Positions 21,401 through 28,289 of a DNA stretch of 64,000 bases are shown piece after piece. Under the pieces are notes generated by a model. The model was not told the DNA's origin. It ran no database searches and saw nothing but the letters and a program-made list of their open reading frames with translations. The stretch is from Nitrosomonas sp. Nm33 (lineage in GTDB: Bacteria; Pseudomonadota; Gammaproteobacteria; Burkholderiales; Nitrosomonadaceae): positions 38,705 to 102,704 of the forward strand of contig NZ_FNPJ01000002.1 of assembly GCF_900107265.1 (NCBI RefSeq), read 5' to 3'. Position 1 is the first letter of the stretch, and every line of letters begins with the position of its first letter. The translations under genes were made by a program, and so were the position numbers.

Positions 21401-21896
21401 GCAGCATGTCGGCAGTATCGGTATCGAACATTTTGCACCGCAGGATTTGTCCCGCTTTGAACGTGCTGGTCAGTCATTACTGCTGCAAATAGGTGTCACG
21501 CAGAGCCATTTTGAGCAGGCGCGAACACAACTGTCTGCTGCACTTAAGAGGTTATGGCAGGATGAAAGAGCCCGTTGGATTCTGAGCAGGCAACATGCCG
21601 AGGCGCGTTGTGAATGGGCATTAAGCGGTATGCGCAAAGAAGGACTCGATCATATTGTCATGGACAGAACCTTTGTCGATGCAACGGGAACACGCTGGAT
21701 CATCGATTATAAAACAGGTACTCACATGGGGAGAGACATCGAAGCCTTTCTCGATAGTGAGCAACAGCGCTATCGCCCGCAACTGGAACGCTATGCCATT
21801 TTGCTGCAACAAATGGAACAACGACCTATTCGTCTGGGGCTGTATTTTCCAATGCTTGGGAAATGGCGGGAGTGGACGTTTGCGGTAAATGAATAA
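18450..21896 (+). CDS. UvrD-family helicase-nuclease, AddA-like subunit
   Basis: A 1148-residue superfamily-1 helicase. Walker A is VQAPAGSGKTGLLTQRF near residues 24-40, motif Ia AITFTRKAASEMRQRI, motif II LVDEFQDTSFNQ near 430, motif III VGDPMQSIYRFRQA, motif V MTIHKAKGLEFDTVILPG, and motif VI LLYVAATRAKHQL. A C-terminal RecB-like nuclease motif WIIDYKTGTHMG lies near residue 1088. With the overlapping upstream gene it forms an AddAB/RexAB-type end-resection complex. Whether it recognises a Chi site cannot be read from the sequence. Confidence 0.88.
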   Translation: MTALQSVADQAERLRALDPQHSFIVQAPAGSGKTGLLTQRFLVLLARVDSPEEIVAITFTRKAASEMRQRILQALLDAQNLPAPQEHYARQTWQLAQRVLLHDRAKDWQLLDNPARLRIQTIDSLCARLVSQMPILSKLGALPSIAENATELYQQAARQTIEAVEAGDEWSHAIAHLIEHLDNQLDKLQQLLASMLARRDQWLPYLADPNHAGLMRDQLEGALAELVIDALRELTNHAPAMCKEEMVTLARFAASQLEGAESNSPITHCQNMQALPGPQIADLVQWEGLATLLLTKEGSLRKTVTKNIGFPSPTQTKNREEQACYRAMKQRMEALLETLAAESEFIQQLAQLPALPAHQYREEEWETLQALFKLLRLAAGYLEITFRQTGRVDFPALTRAAIQALGESEAPTDLALALDYRIQHLLVDEFQDTSFNQAELLTRLTAGWQASDGRTLFLVGDPMQSIYRFRQAEVGLFLEIRDHGSFGQIPLEFLRLSVNFRSQQGIVDWINQHFPLILPEKDDMTLGAVSYAPSVAFHANSNREAVIFYPSLQRDDLAEAQQIVSIVQRAKDALPNGTTAILVRNRAHLMQIIVQLKQAGLSFQAVEIEQLTHRPVIQDLLALTRALLHHGDRIAWLAVLRAPWCGLTLQDLYVLAGEDWQKTIIDLLRHPPQLAQFSEDGQQRLSRVLPILESAIFQQVKRSLRRNVEGTWLALGGPACVTDETDLDDAEVYFQLLEKLEEAGQPPDVQTLSEHVGQLYALPDVTADGSLQLMTIHKAKGLEFDTVILPGLGHKGKNDEARLLYWMKHQFKSGQPALLLAPINAVGDEANPITTYLRQLDQIKGYREDGRLLYVAATRAKHQLHLFGHVNQSVLSDSREIKDPPANTLLARLWPVAAAHFQALLHANTLAKESAENAAQEVVTQSSFRSSKRFRLATDWKLPAPPETVKVAIAAACSIPEESIEFDWAGETARQVGTVIHRLLQHVGSIGIEHFAPQDLSRFERAGQSLLLQIGVTQSHFEQARTQLSAALKRLWQDERARWILSRQHAEARCEWALSGMRKEGLDHIVMDRTFVDATGTRWIIDYKTGTHMGRDIEAFLDSEQQRYRPQLERYAILLQQMEQRPIRLGLYFPMLGKWREWTFAVNE

Positions 21897-21988
21897 GTAA
21901 AATGGAAGAATCTCCCTCTCAGGACGAATGTAAACGACAGCGGTATTCGGTATCCTGGCAGCGCTAATGGAAAGGATAAGGTAATTTA

Positions 21989-22324
21989 ATGGGCTTCTGG
22001 ATTTATATACTGCGCTGTGCCGATGGCTGTTATTACACTGGTCACACTGATAACTTAGAGAATCGTCTCGATCAGCATACGATAGGAGCTATTCCTAGCT
22101 GCTACACATTCAAGCGCAGGCCTGTCGAATTAGTGTTCACACAAGAATTTTTCTCCCGCGAAGAAGCGCTCGCTGCTGAACAGCAAATCAAAGGCTGGAG
22201 TCGTAAAAAGAAAGAAGCAATGATGCGAGGGGATTGGACAGAAGTATCACGCCTTGCTTGCTCCCGTACCGTTCACCCTTCGACAGGCTCAGGGCGAACG
22301 GGTTTGGGTAAGGAGAATGAGTAG
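21989..22324 (+). CDS. GIY-YIG nuclease superfamily protein
   Basis: The first ~90 residues are a compact GIY-YIG domain: WIYILRCADGCYYTGHT, EEALAAEQQIKGWSRKKKEAMMRGDW. Such stand-alone UPF0213-like proteins are common and mostly uncharacterised; a DNA-nicking role is plausible but unproven. The last ~18 residues (TVHPSTGSGRTGLGKENE) are encoded by a dispersed REP-like repeat, so the native C-terminus was probably replaced when the repeat arrived. It lies 92 bp after the AddA-like gene. Confidence 0.85.
   Translation: MGFWIYILRCADGCYYTGHTDNLENRLDQHTIGAIPSCYTFKRRPVELVFTQEFFSREEALAAEQQIKGWSRKKKEAMMRGDWTEVSRLACSRTVHPSTGSGRTGLGKENE
22268..22302 (+). repeat. REP-like repeat (CCTTCGACAGGCTCAGGG core)
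   Basis: Contains CCTTCGACAGGCTCAGGGCG flanked by partly self-complementary GTTCACCC/GGGCGAAC ends. An inverted copy lies at about 22421-22454. This one lies inside the GIY-YIG reading frame. Similar dispersed repeats are widespread in environmental proteobacteria. Confidence 0.7.
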
Positions 22325-22420
22325 CGGTAAAAAATAGTGAATCAAGAGCTAGAGCAGGTAAAAAAAGGAAACGATGATGCTTGGTGATTGACCTGAGGTA
22401 TCATGACTTTGCTTGTTCTC

Positions 22421-22454
22421 ATGCCGTTCGCCCTGAGCCTGTCGAAGGGTGAAA
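22421..22454 (-). repeat. REP-like repeat, inverted copy
   Basis: Reverse-complement copy of the repeat at 22268-22302 (CGCCCTGAGCCTGTCGAAGG core). The two copies, about 120 bp apart, could pair as a long hairpin. The 22325-22907 gap otherwise holds short gene remnants, including a minus-strand LQKDAK-coding stretch near 22540-22595, and the DnaA-box-like palindrome; I see no intact gene. Confidence 0.7.
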
Positions 22455-22632
22455 GGGAAGCAAATCTGCTCACCTTCGACTGTTCAATAAACCTGCTACT
22501 ATGACAAGCGGATTCTGTCCAAAGAGCATTTACAAATTTTGTATCAATCTGGGCTGCAAAAGTTTTAGCATCTTTTTGCAGCATCTGAAATAAATATTAC
22601 CTTTCCATGACATAAAGTAATTACCCACAACC

Positions 22633-22655
22633 TTATCCACGGAAATTGTGGATAA
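22633..22655. promoter_or_regulatory. DnaA-box-like palindrome, copy 1
   Basis: TTATCCAC and GTGGATAA face each other across 7 bases; the right arm with its preceding T is an exact DnaA box (TTATCCACA on the minus strand). A near-identical copy with the same flank (ACATAAAG, TTACCCACAACC) is at 26735-26757. It may bind DnaA, or be part of a decayed repeat; no dnaA, dnaN or parAB genes are nearby. Confidence 0.45.
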
Positions 22656-22907
22656 TAAAATCTAGCATGCGGATTAGAGGACCATTTTTTTCGATGCTCC
22701 TAGAACTCATGGATAACAATTGTATGCAGATGCATTATTGCCTGCCTATTTGTTATCTTTTAGCATCATCATGTAACAAAGCTGAATTGGTTTGACCGTT
22801 GCTTCTAATCCGCTTCGAATGTTGTACAGAATAATCTCAATTATTTGAGAAACCTAATCTTTCTCTAGCGTTAAAGCCCATAAATCTTTATCAGGGGATA
22901 AGGAAAA

Positions 22908-23804
22908 ATGATGAGAATTGCGACATTCAACTGCGAAAATCTCTTTGCCCGCTATAGATTCCGAAATAACTTTAACCCGAGGGAGGACGATGGGTTTACC
23001 ATCAATAATCTCGCATTTGAGAACTATGACGAAACTGCAAAGCAGATTACTGCCCAAGCGATTCGAGAAGTCAATGCTGACGTCATCGCATTACAGGAAG
23101 TGGAAAGCCTGCCAGTTTTAGATCGTTTTAACTTAAGATATCTGGGTGGATTGCGCTATAAACATCGCGTCGTGATCGATAGCCATGATCCAAGGGGAAT
23201 TGATGTTGCGTTGCTAAGCAGATATCCATTAACATCGATTAGGTCATACCGGCACGAGAGAAATGCAGCTAACACCGCATCACTTTTCTCACGTGACTGC
23301 CTGGAAGTTCATATTGATATTGATGGCAAAGAGCTGACCCTTTTTGTGAATCATTTCAAATCTATGGTAGGTGGGCGCGATGCAACCAGAGTAAAAAGGG
23401 TAGAGCAAGCTCAACGGGTAGCAGAAGTAATATCCGAGCAATGGCATGAAACAGGTTATGAAGGTAACTATATTGTCCTTGGTGATCTTAACGATTACCC
23501 AAGTCATGACACCTCGCTTCACGTCCTGCTTGCCCATGAGGGTCTGGTAAATGTGATAGATCGACTTCCCAAAGATGAACAATGGACGCATTTCTATGCG
23601 GGCGGTAACGAGTATCGCCAGCTGGATTATCTTCTGTTGTCTTCATCGCTGGCCAACCATAACCCCTCTTCCCCGCAAGTTATGAGAATGGGGTTGCCTT
23701 ATCGGGCAGAGCGCTATTCTGGCCAAAGATTTCCCCATGTTGGTGAAGACAACCCCAAAGCATCTGATCACGCACCCTTGTTTATGGATATTCAGCTTGA
23801 TTGA
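22908..23804 (+). CDS. Endonuclease/exonuclease/phosphatase-fold hydrolase
   Basis: A 298-residue EEP-superfamily protein. It shows the N-terminal metal-binding RIATFNCENLF, a conserved acidic ALQEVES, the NHFKS motif, catalytic VLGDLNDYPS and the terminal SDHAPLF. No signal peptide is seen, so it is probably cytoplasmic. Substrates in this superfamily range from DNA to phospholipids, and the sequence alone does not decide. ATG at 22908 is followed by a second ATG at 22911. Confidence 0.85.
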   Translation: MMRIATFNCENLFARYRFRNNFNPREDDGFTINNLAFENYDETAKQITAQAIREVNADVIALQEVESLPVLDRFNLRYLGGLRYKHRVVIDSHDPRGIDVALLSRYPLTSIRSYRHERNAANTASLFSRDCLEVHIDIDGKELTLFVNHFKSMVGGRDATRVKRVEQAQRVAEVISEQWHETGYEGNYIVLGDLNDYPSHDTSLHVLLAHEGLVNVIDRLPKDEQWTHFYAGGNEYRQLDYLLLSSSLANHNPSSPQVMRMGLPYRAERYSGQRFPHVGEDNPKASDHAPLFMDIQLD

Positions 23805-23824
23805 CGAGTGATCGAATCACCCAA

Positions 23825-24037
23825 TCAGCGCGATTCGATAACAGTGGTCGGCGTATCAATCATACTGATATAAGACACGATCATCTCCGCCGGAACTTCT
23901 CCTTGATTAATGCCGCAGTGCAAGGTGTTAACCACCTCGACAAACGGAGGTTTTTTGCTCGCAATAGAGGTTGAACTTTGCTGTCGATCGCGCTGCCAAT
24001 GTGTAAGTTTCGGTATGTTGCCGCGAGGAATCCAGGT
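23825..24037 (-). pseudogene. In-frame continuation after the TGA of the UDG-like gene
   Basis: Directly after the stop, the same frame continues for 70 codons beginning TWIPRGNIPKLTHW and ending MIDTPTTVIESR. The composition looks like real protein, and there is no good separate start codon or ribosome site. It is probably the original 3' end of the UDG-like gene split by a nonsense mutation; chance openness of 70 codons is the alternative. Confidence 0.45.
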
Positions 24038-24580
24038 TCAAGTTGCATTTTCGCGCGCAATAGCCTGCAATATAGCCTCGGCCCATAACTTAATACGATA
24101 TTGCCGGCGATCGAACGACGAGGCCGATCTAATCTGGTTGGATATTTTGAATTTGCTATTTAATCCCTTATTGCCAATATGCGGAACTTCGATGATTGTT
24201 TTGCCAGATTCTCGGATAGCCTGGGAAAGCACTCTTGCCTTGTTACCGCACAAGATGACGAGATTACAACCCTCCAACTCACTCAGTACTCGCTGGACAT
24301 TTTGCGGCTTTTGTATTTCTCTGTTATCTGCCTCTGACTTGCCATGACCGAGTGCAACCGCGATCGGCTCGGCGAAACTATTGGTGATTCGATAGTCGTA
24401 GCGATGCAAGGATGAGAATAGTGTTGGCTGAGCGGAGTGTAGATGAACCAAAGCTGCTTCCAGATTTGCTCCGCTCTCCCCGGCAACAGGCTTCCCTTTA
24501 CGTTTTTCTTCTTCCCCGGGAGCGCTGAAGACAAAGGCAATAGGAAGATGACCTTCGCAGAAATGAGAAGAGAATTTCAT
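24038..24580 (-). CDS. Uracil-DNA glycosylase superfamily-like protein
   Basis: A 180-residue product. The stretch FVFSAPGEEEKRKGKPVAGESG matches the family-4 UDG pattern (GEAPGxxExxxGxPFVG), and LVILCGNKARVLSQAI resembles the following conserved core strand. The family excises uracil or acts on related modified bases. After the TGA at 24038-24040 the same frame stays open for another 70 codons (23825-24037), which may be a detached C-terminus. The assignment is moderate because the classic C-terminal His motif is not obvious. Confidence 0.6.
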   Translation of the reverse strand: MKFSSHFCEGHLPIAFVFSAPGEEEKRKGKPVAGESGANLEAALVHLHSAQPTLFSSLHRYDYRITNSFAEPIAVALGHGKSEADNREIQKPQNVQRVLSELEGCNLVILCGNKARVLSQAIRESGKTIIEVPHIGNKGLNSKFKISNQIRSASSFDRRQYRIKLWAEAILQAIARENAT

Positions 24581-24674
24581 CTGCTGCGGCCTAACAGCTG
24601 AATTCGCTGGCTTGCACGATACTTGGTGCTCGGAGATTCATCAACGACTCCTTGAGAACATTTCAATTAACCTC

Positions 24675-24785
24675 GTAGATCGTTCCAGTAAACCCTCTCA
24701 CGCTCGCGGTGAGCAGTGAGTTTGTTGAACTGTCGAATCGTTCGTGGTGAGCCTGTCGAACCATTCGCTGCTCACAGCTCAGTCC
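24675..24785 (+). repeat. Composite REP-type repeat, copy 1
   Basis: Contains GTAGATCGTTCCAGTAAA, then CGCTCGCGGTGAGC and GGTGAGCCTGTCGAACC blocks. Related copies lie at about 26781-26900 (same direction) and 41048-41145 (inverted). All three sit next to a 98-bp MITE-like element, so the two may spread or decay together. Confidence 0.65.
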
Positions 24786-24825
24786 GAACGGCGCTTTGGT
24801 AAGCGTTATACAAGAATGATCTATT

Positions 24826-24923
24826 ATTCCATTTCTAAATCAAACCTGACTTTGTCGGCTTTTCCGCCGTATTCATACTGTCTGCGGCTTGCCTTCGCGT
24901 CATATTTGATTTGGAAATGGAAT
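24826..24923. mobile_element. 98-bp MITE-like element, copy 1
   Basis: Inverted ends ATTCCATTTCTAAATCAAA and TTTGATTTGGAAATGGAAT enclose a short core with CCGCCGTATTCATACTGTCTGCGGC. It has no coding capacity. Other copies are at 25971, 26902, 41180 and 62541. The rest of the 24581-25295 gap has only the composite repeat and the duplicated promoter-side sequence of the lipoprotein gene. Confidence 0.8.
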
Positions 24924-25295
24924 TAGGTTCATTATATTTATACTTTTTAGCCCCTTTTTGAAGCACCCCGAGGTAAATAAAATCAGAACCTGCTTCAGCT
25001 TCATAGCAGCGCTATCTCACTCGATCAATCTTTGTTGCTTATTTCTTACCAACGCCAAGTGTCAGGCGTTAAGTATTTATAGGTATTTTATTAATCAGTG
25101 TATCTTGTGATAAGCTATTGAGCATCAAAGATTAACAAATAGAGCATTTATTTTCCTAATTTACAGGTGATGATTGACTGGTGGCGGTTAGTGAAGCAGA
25201 ACCAGAAGTCGAGCGACAGAAAGCGAATGTGCTCATTCTCACGGTTGAAGCCGTGCTCACCTGAACAATACTCATTCATGAAGGAGAAAATCAGC

Positions 25296-25514
25296 ATGCG
25301 TGACCTATTCAGATTGATTGTTATACTGCTGGCGCTCGGCTCACTCCCGGGCTGTGCAGCGCTGGTCGGCGCCGGTGCAGCCGGTGGTGCCTACGAGTAC
25401 AAGACTAAGGAGCGGCTGGATAAGCTGGCAGAGGACTTCAAGGCAGGTAAGATCACCCGCGAAGAGTATCTAAAGCAGAAAGAGCAGATCGAGAAGGGCT
25501 CGCTTGTCTACTGA
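25296..25514 (+). CDS. Small SHOCT-domain lipoprotein, copy 1
   Basis: A 72-residue protein. The signal peptide MRDLFRLIVILLALGSLPGC ends in a lipobox-like LPGC, then a Gly/Ala-rich linker, then a C-terminal SHOCT-type helix pair (ERLDKLAEDFKAGKITREEYLKQ). I chose the ATG at 25296 because AAGGAG lies 9 bases upstream; the frame is open earlier. A second copy follows at 26264. The function is unknown; SHOCT domains often mediate oligomerisation or nucleic-acid contacts. Confidence 0.75.
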   Translation: MRDLFRLIVILLALGSLPGCAALVGAGAAGGAYEYKTKERLDKLAEDFKAGKITREEYLKQKEQIEKGSLVY

Positions 25515-25709
25515 CATAACCTCTGGTTATATCCTGGAGGGTTCTTGCGCAGAACAGATATAAATCTGAGAAATTTCCACAGATTTGTGTGGCTTTAACA
25601 AATTAATGAAATTTTGAGCAGTAAATAGCTAGCACACAAGCGGCATCAACCACGAGGGAGAATCAGTAAATCAACTCAGATTCAAATGATTTGCTAGATA
25701 AGATAAAAA

Positions 25710-25743
25710 AACCCGGAGAGTGATTGATCCAACTCTCCGGGTT
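25710..25743 (-). terminator. Terminator-like hairpin, minus strand, copy 1
   Basis: Stem AACCCGGAGAG / CTCTCCGGGTT; on the minus strand it runs into seven T residues, so it best terminates leftward transcription. It follows the 3' tail remnant at 25771-25863. A near-copy is at 26575-26608. Confidence 0.75.
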
Positions 25744-25770
25744 AGTGAGGAACACCAAGGTAAGGTTTTT

Positions 25771-25863
25771 TTATTTTTTGGCCAGAATTACAAACCCTTT
25801 AGCTTCTTTTTGAAGCATCTTGAAGTAAATAAAATCAGAACCTGTTTCAGCTTCATAGCAGCA
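25771..25863 (-). pseudogene. 3' tail remnant of a lost gene (phasin-like?), copy 1
   Basis: The minus strand encodes CCYEAETGSDFIYFKMLQKEAKGFVILAKK and a stop, then the terminator at 25710-25743. No upstream coding part remains in frame. Similar tails (LQKEAK / LQKDAK cores) occur at 26636-26702, near 24950-24980 and near 22540-22595. The amphipathic lysine-rich end recalls phasin C-termini, but that name is a guess. Confidence 0.45.
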
Positions 25864-25970
25864 CTATCTCATTCGATCAATCCTTATTGCTTATTTCTCG
25901 CCTATGCCAGGCACTAGGCGCTAAGTATTTGCACGTATTTTATTGGTCAGCGCATCTCGATAAGCTTTTA

Positions 25971-26068
25971 ACACCATATTCAAATCAAATATGACGCAAG
26001 AACGAGCCGCAGACAGTATAAATACGGTGGAGAAACCGACAAAGTCAGATTTGATTTGGAAATGGAAT
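25971..26068. mobile_element. 98-bp MITE-like element, copy 2, with target duplication
   Basis: Inverted relative to copy 1 and the same length. It interrupts sequence that is continuous upstream of lipoprotein copy 1. It is flanked by AAGCTTTTA and AAGCTATTG, a 9-bp target duplication with two mismatches; the empty site upstream of copy 1 reads AAGCTATTG. Confidence 0.8.
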
Positions 26069-26263
26069 AAGCTATTGAAGTATCAAAGATTAACAAATAG
26101 AGCATTTATTTTCCTAATTACAAGTGATGATCGGCTGGTGTCAGTTAGTGGGGCAGAACCGGAAGTCGAGCGACAGAAAGCGAATGTGCTCAGAATGTAC
26201 TCATTTAACGGTTGAAGCCGTGCTCACCTGAACGACATCTCACTCATGGAGGAGGAAATCAGC

Positions 26264-26476
26264 ATGCGCGACCTATTCAGATTGATTGTTATATTGCTGG
26301 CGCTCGGCTCGCTCCTGGGCTGTGGGGCGCTGGGCGGCGCCGGTGGTGCTGCCTACGGGAACAAGAGCAAGGAGCAGTTGGATAAGCTGGGAGAGGACTT
26401 CAAGGCAGGTAAGATCACCGCCGAAGAGTATCTAAAAGAGAAAGATGAAATTGAGAAGAGCACGTCTGACTACTGA
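26264..26476 (+). CDS. Small SHOCT-domain lipoprotein, copy 2
   Basis: A 70-residue paralogue of the gene at 25296: signal peptide MRDLFRLIVILLALGSLLGC with lipobox LLGC, Gly-rich linker, SHOCT-type end KEQLDKLGEDFKAGKITAEEYL. GGAGGA lies upstream of the ATG at 26264. Coding and flanking DNA are duplicated from the first copy (about 0.85 kb unit), and the upstream region carries a MITE-like insert that may change its expression. The two proteins have diverged mainly in the linker and last ten residues. Confidence 0.75.
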   Translation: MRDLFRLIVILLALGSLLGCGALGGAGGAAYGNKSKEQLDKLGEDFKAGKITAEEYLKEKDEIEKSTSDY

Positions 26477-26574
26477 CATGACCCCCCGGTTATACCCTGG
26501 GGCATAAGCGATTAACTGCGAGGGAGAATCAGTAAATCAGTTCAGATTCAATTGATTTGTTAGATGAGATAAAA

Positions 26575-26608
26575 AACCCGGGGAGTGATTGAGCTAACTC
26601 TCCGGGTT
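26575..26608 (-). terminator. Terminator-like hairpin, minus strand, copy 2
   Basis: AACCCGGGGAG / CTCTCCGGGTT stem with a T-run on the minus-strand side. It is a duplicate of 25710-25743 and follows the tail remnant at 26636-26702. Confidence 0.7.
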
Positions 26609-26635
26609 AATGAGGAGTATCAAGGTAAGGTTTTT

Positions 26636-26702
26636 TTATTTATTTTCGGCCAGAATTACAAACTCTTTAGCTTCTTTTTGAAGCACCCGGAATAAACATT
26701 AC
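26636..26702 (-). pseudogene. 3' tail remnant of a lost gene, copy 2
   Basis: The minus strand encodes CLFRVLQKEAKEFVILAENK and a stop, homologous to the tail at 25771-25863. Only the tail is present. Confidence 0.4.
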
Positions 26703-26734
26703 TTTCCTGTGACATAAAGCAGTTACCCACAACC

Positions 26735-26757
26735 TTATCCACGGAATTTGTGGATAA
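26735..26757. promoter_or_regulatory. DnaA-box-like palindrome, copy 2
   Basis: TTATCCAC and GTGGATAA arms with a 7-base spacer, a repeat of 22633-22655 including its flank. It is preceded by the LQKEAK tail remnant, as is copy 1, so it may have travelled with that duplicated segment. Confidence 0.45.
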
Positions 26758-26780
26758 TCTGAATTAATTCATAAAAACGA

Positions 26781-26900
26781 GTAGATCGTTCCAGTAAAAC
26801 CTTTTCCGCTCGCAGTGAGCAGAGAGCTTATCGAACTGTCGAATCGCTCATTCAACTCTTTACCGTTCTTTACCGTTCGCGGTGAGCCTGTCGAACCGCT
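26781..26900 (+). repeat. Composite REP-type repeat, copy 2
   Basis: Same block order as 24675-24785 (GTAGATCGTTCCAGTAAA, CGCTCGCAGTGAGC, GGTGAGCCTGTCGAACC), with an added duplicated CTTTACCGTT. A MITE-like copy begins right after it at 26902. Confidence 0.65.
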
Positions 26901-26901
26901 C

Positions 26902-26998
26902 ATTCCATTTCTAAATCCAACCTGCCTTTGCCAGCTTCTCCTTACGGTATTTACTGTCTGTGGCTCACCTGTGCGTGTCTATAAACACCGAACCATTT
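26902..26998. mobile_element. 98-bp MITE-like element, copy 3 (decayed right end)
   Basis: The left end ATTCCATTTCTAAATCCAA is clear; the core is related to copy 1; the right inverted end is no longer recognisable. The remaining 250 bp up to the WYL regulator hold no gene I can support. Confidence 0.6.
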
Positions 26999-27247
26999 CA
27001 CGTCATAACCGTGAAAACGGATGGATATTCACTATGGAAATTACCAGATTCCAGCCACACCGGTCTGAGTCGATGACAAGCTTTGTAAAATGACAATTGG
27101 ATGATACATTCGCTTAGAATTAGTATGATGATAGCCTATCTTGAAATTCCCTGGCTTTTCCGTGTAACAGGATAAAATCTCGGCAAAGCGCGAGAACAAG
27201 TTGATTCGTGTATGGATTAGATTATGCTGTAATAATAAAAAAACAGA

Positions 27248-28234
27248 ATGGATCACCTGCAGCGTATTTACAAATCACATCAAATATTTTCCTCCGCGCG
27301 CTACCCCATCTCACGGAGAGTACTCGAAGAAAAGCTCGAATGCTCAACCGCTACGGTCAAGCGTATGATTGACGAATTGCGGCTGTACTTTAATGCACCA
27401 TTACAATATGACCGAGAGCGTAATGGCTATTTTTACGATACCCGGCAGGGAGAAGTTTTTGAATTGCCGGGACTCTGGTTTAATGCCAATGAACTGTATG
27501 CACTGTTAACCGTGCAGCAATTACTGGAGCAAACCCAACCTGGTTTACTGGATGACCATCTCAAGCCGATAAAAAATCGCCTCGAAAAAATTCTGGCCAC
27601 TGCCCAGCTCAACAAAGGTGAAATCGCCAAACGCATCCGTATCCTACGGATGACAGCCAGAAACACATCCAGCGAGCATTTCCAGTCGGTAGCCAGTGCC
27701 TTGCTGCAAAGGAAGCGTCTGCATATTCACTATCACAGCCGCAGCAATGACCAGACCAGCCAGCGTGAGGTTTCACCTCAGCGCCTCACCCATTATCGCG
27801 ACAACTGGTATCTGGATGCTTACTGCCATAAGCGCAATGCGCTACGCAGCTTCGCCGTTGACCGCATCCGCGCAAGCTGGCCACTCGATCAGGCCGCGCT
27901 CGAATTCGATGATGCCGAACTCGATGCCCATTTTGCCTCCAGTTACGGCATTTTTGCTGGCCAGCCCAAAGAAATCGCCGTGCTGCTTTTTTCTGCCGAA
28001 CGCGCCCGCTGGGTAGCCGATGAACAATGGCACCCCCAGCAACAAGGCAAGCTGTTACCCGATGGCAGCTATGAACTGCGCATCCCCTATGCTGATAGCA
28101 AAGAACTCGTAATGGATATTCTGAAACACGGTGACGGCGTAGAAGTATTGGAACCCGCCGCATTACGGCAGGAAGTTATTAAGCGGCTGCAAGCAGCGAT
28201 GGAAAAATACAGTGAGGGTAAGGTCAGGTTTTGA
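27248..28234 (+). CDS. WYL-domain transcriptional regulator
   Basis: A 328-residue protein: N-terminal winged helix-turn-helix (PISRRVLEEKLECSTATVKRMIDELR, about residues 20-48) and a central WYL domain with the eponymous DNWYLDAYCHKRNALRSFAVDRI near residues 185-208, then a C-terminal WCX-like extension. WYL regulators often sit beside defence genes and may sense nucleic acid or nucleotide ligands. It lies 55 bp upstream of cas3 on the same strand and may control the CRISPR-Cas operon, which is an inference from position. Confidence 0.88.
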   Translation: MDHLQRIYKSHQIFSSARYPISRRVLEEKLECSTATVKRMIDELRLYFNAPLQYDRERNGYFYDTRQGEVFELPGLWFNANELYALLTVQQLLEQTQPGLLDDHLKPIKNRLEKILATAQLNKGEIAKRIRILRMTARNTSSEHFQSVASALLQRKRLHIHYHSRSNDQTSQREVSPQRLTHYRDNWYLDAYCHKRNALRSFAVDRIRASWPLDQAALEFDDAELDAHFASSYGIFAGQPKEIAVLLFSAERARWVADEQWHPQQQGKLLPDGSYELRIPYADSKELVMDILKHGDGVEVLEPAALRQEVIKRLQAAMEKYSEGKVRF

Positions 28235-28289
28235 GCCTGTCATAAATCTATAATCCTAGAAAATCCGATTACACTTCGATTTAAAAATA

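Noticed and set aside
23910..24347. A 145-residue plus-strand frame
   Set aside because: It lies antisense to the UDG-like gene, whose minus-strand reading has recognisable motifs; this one has none.
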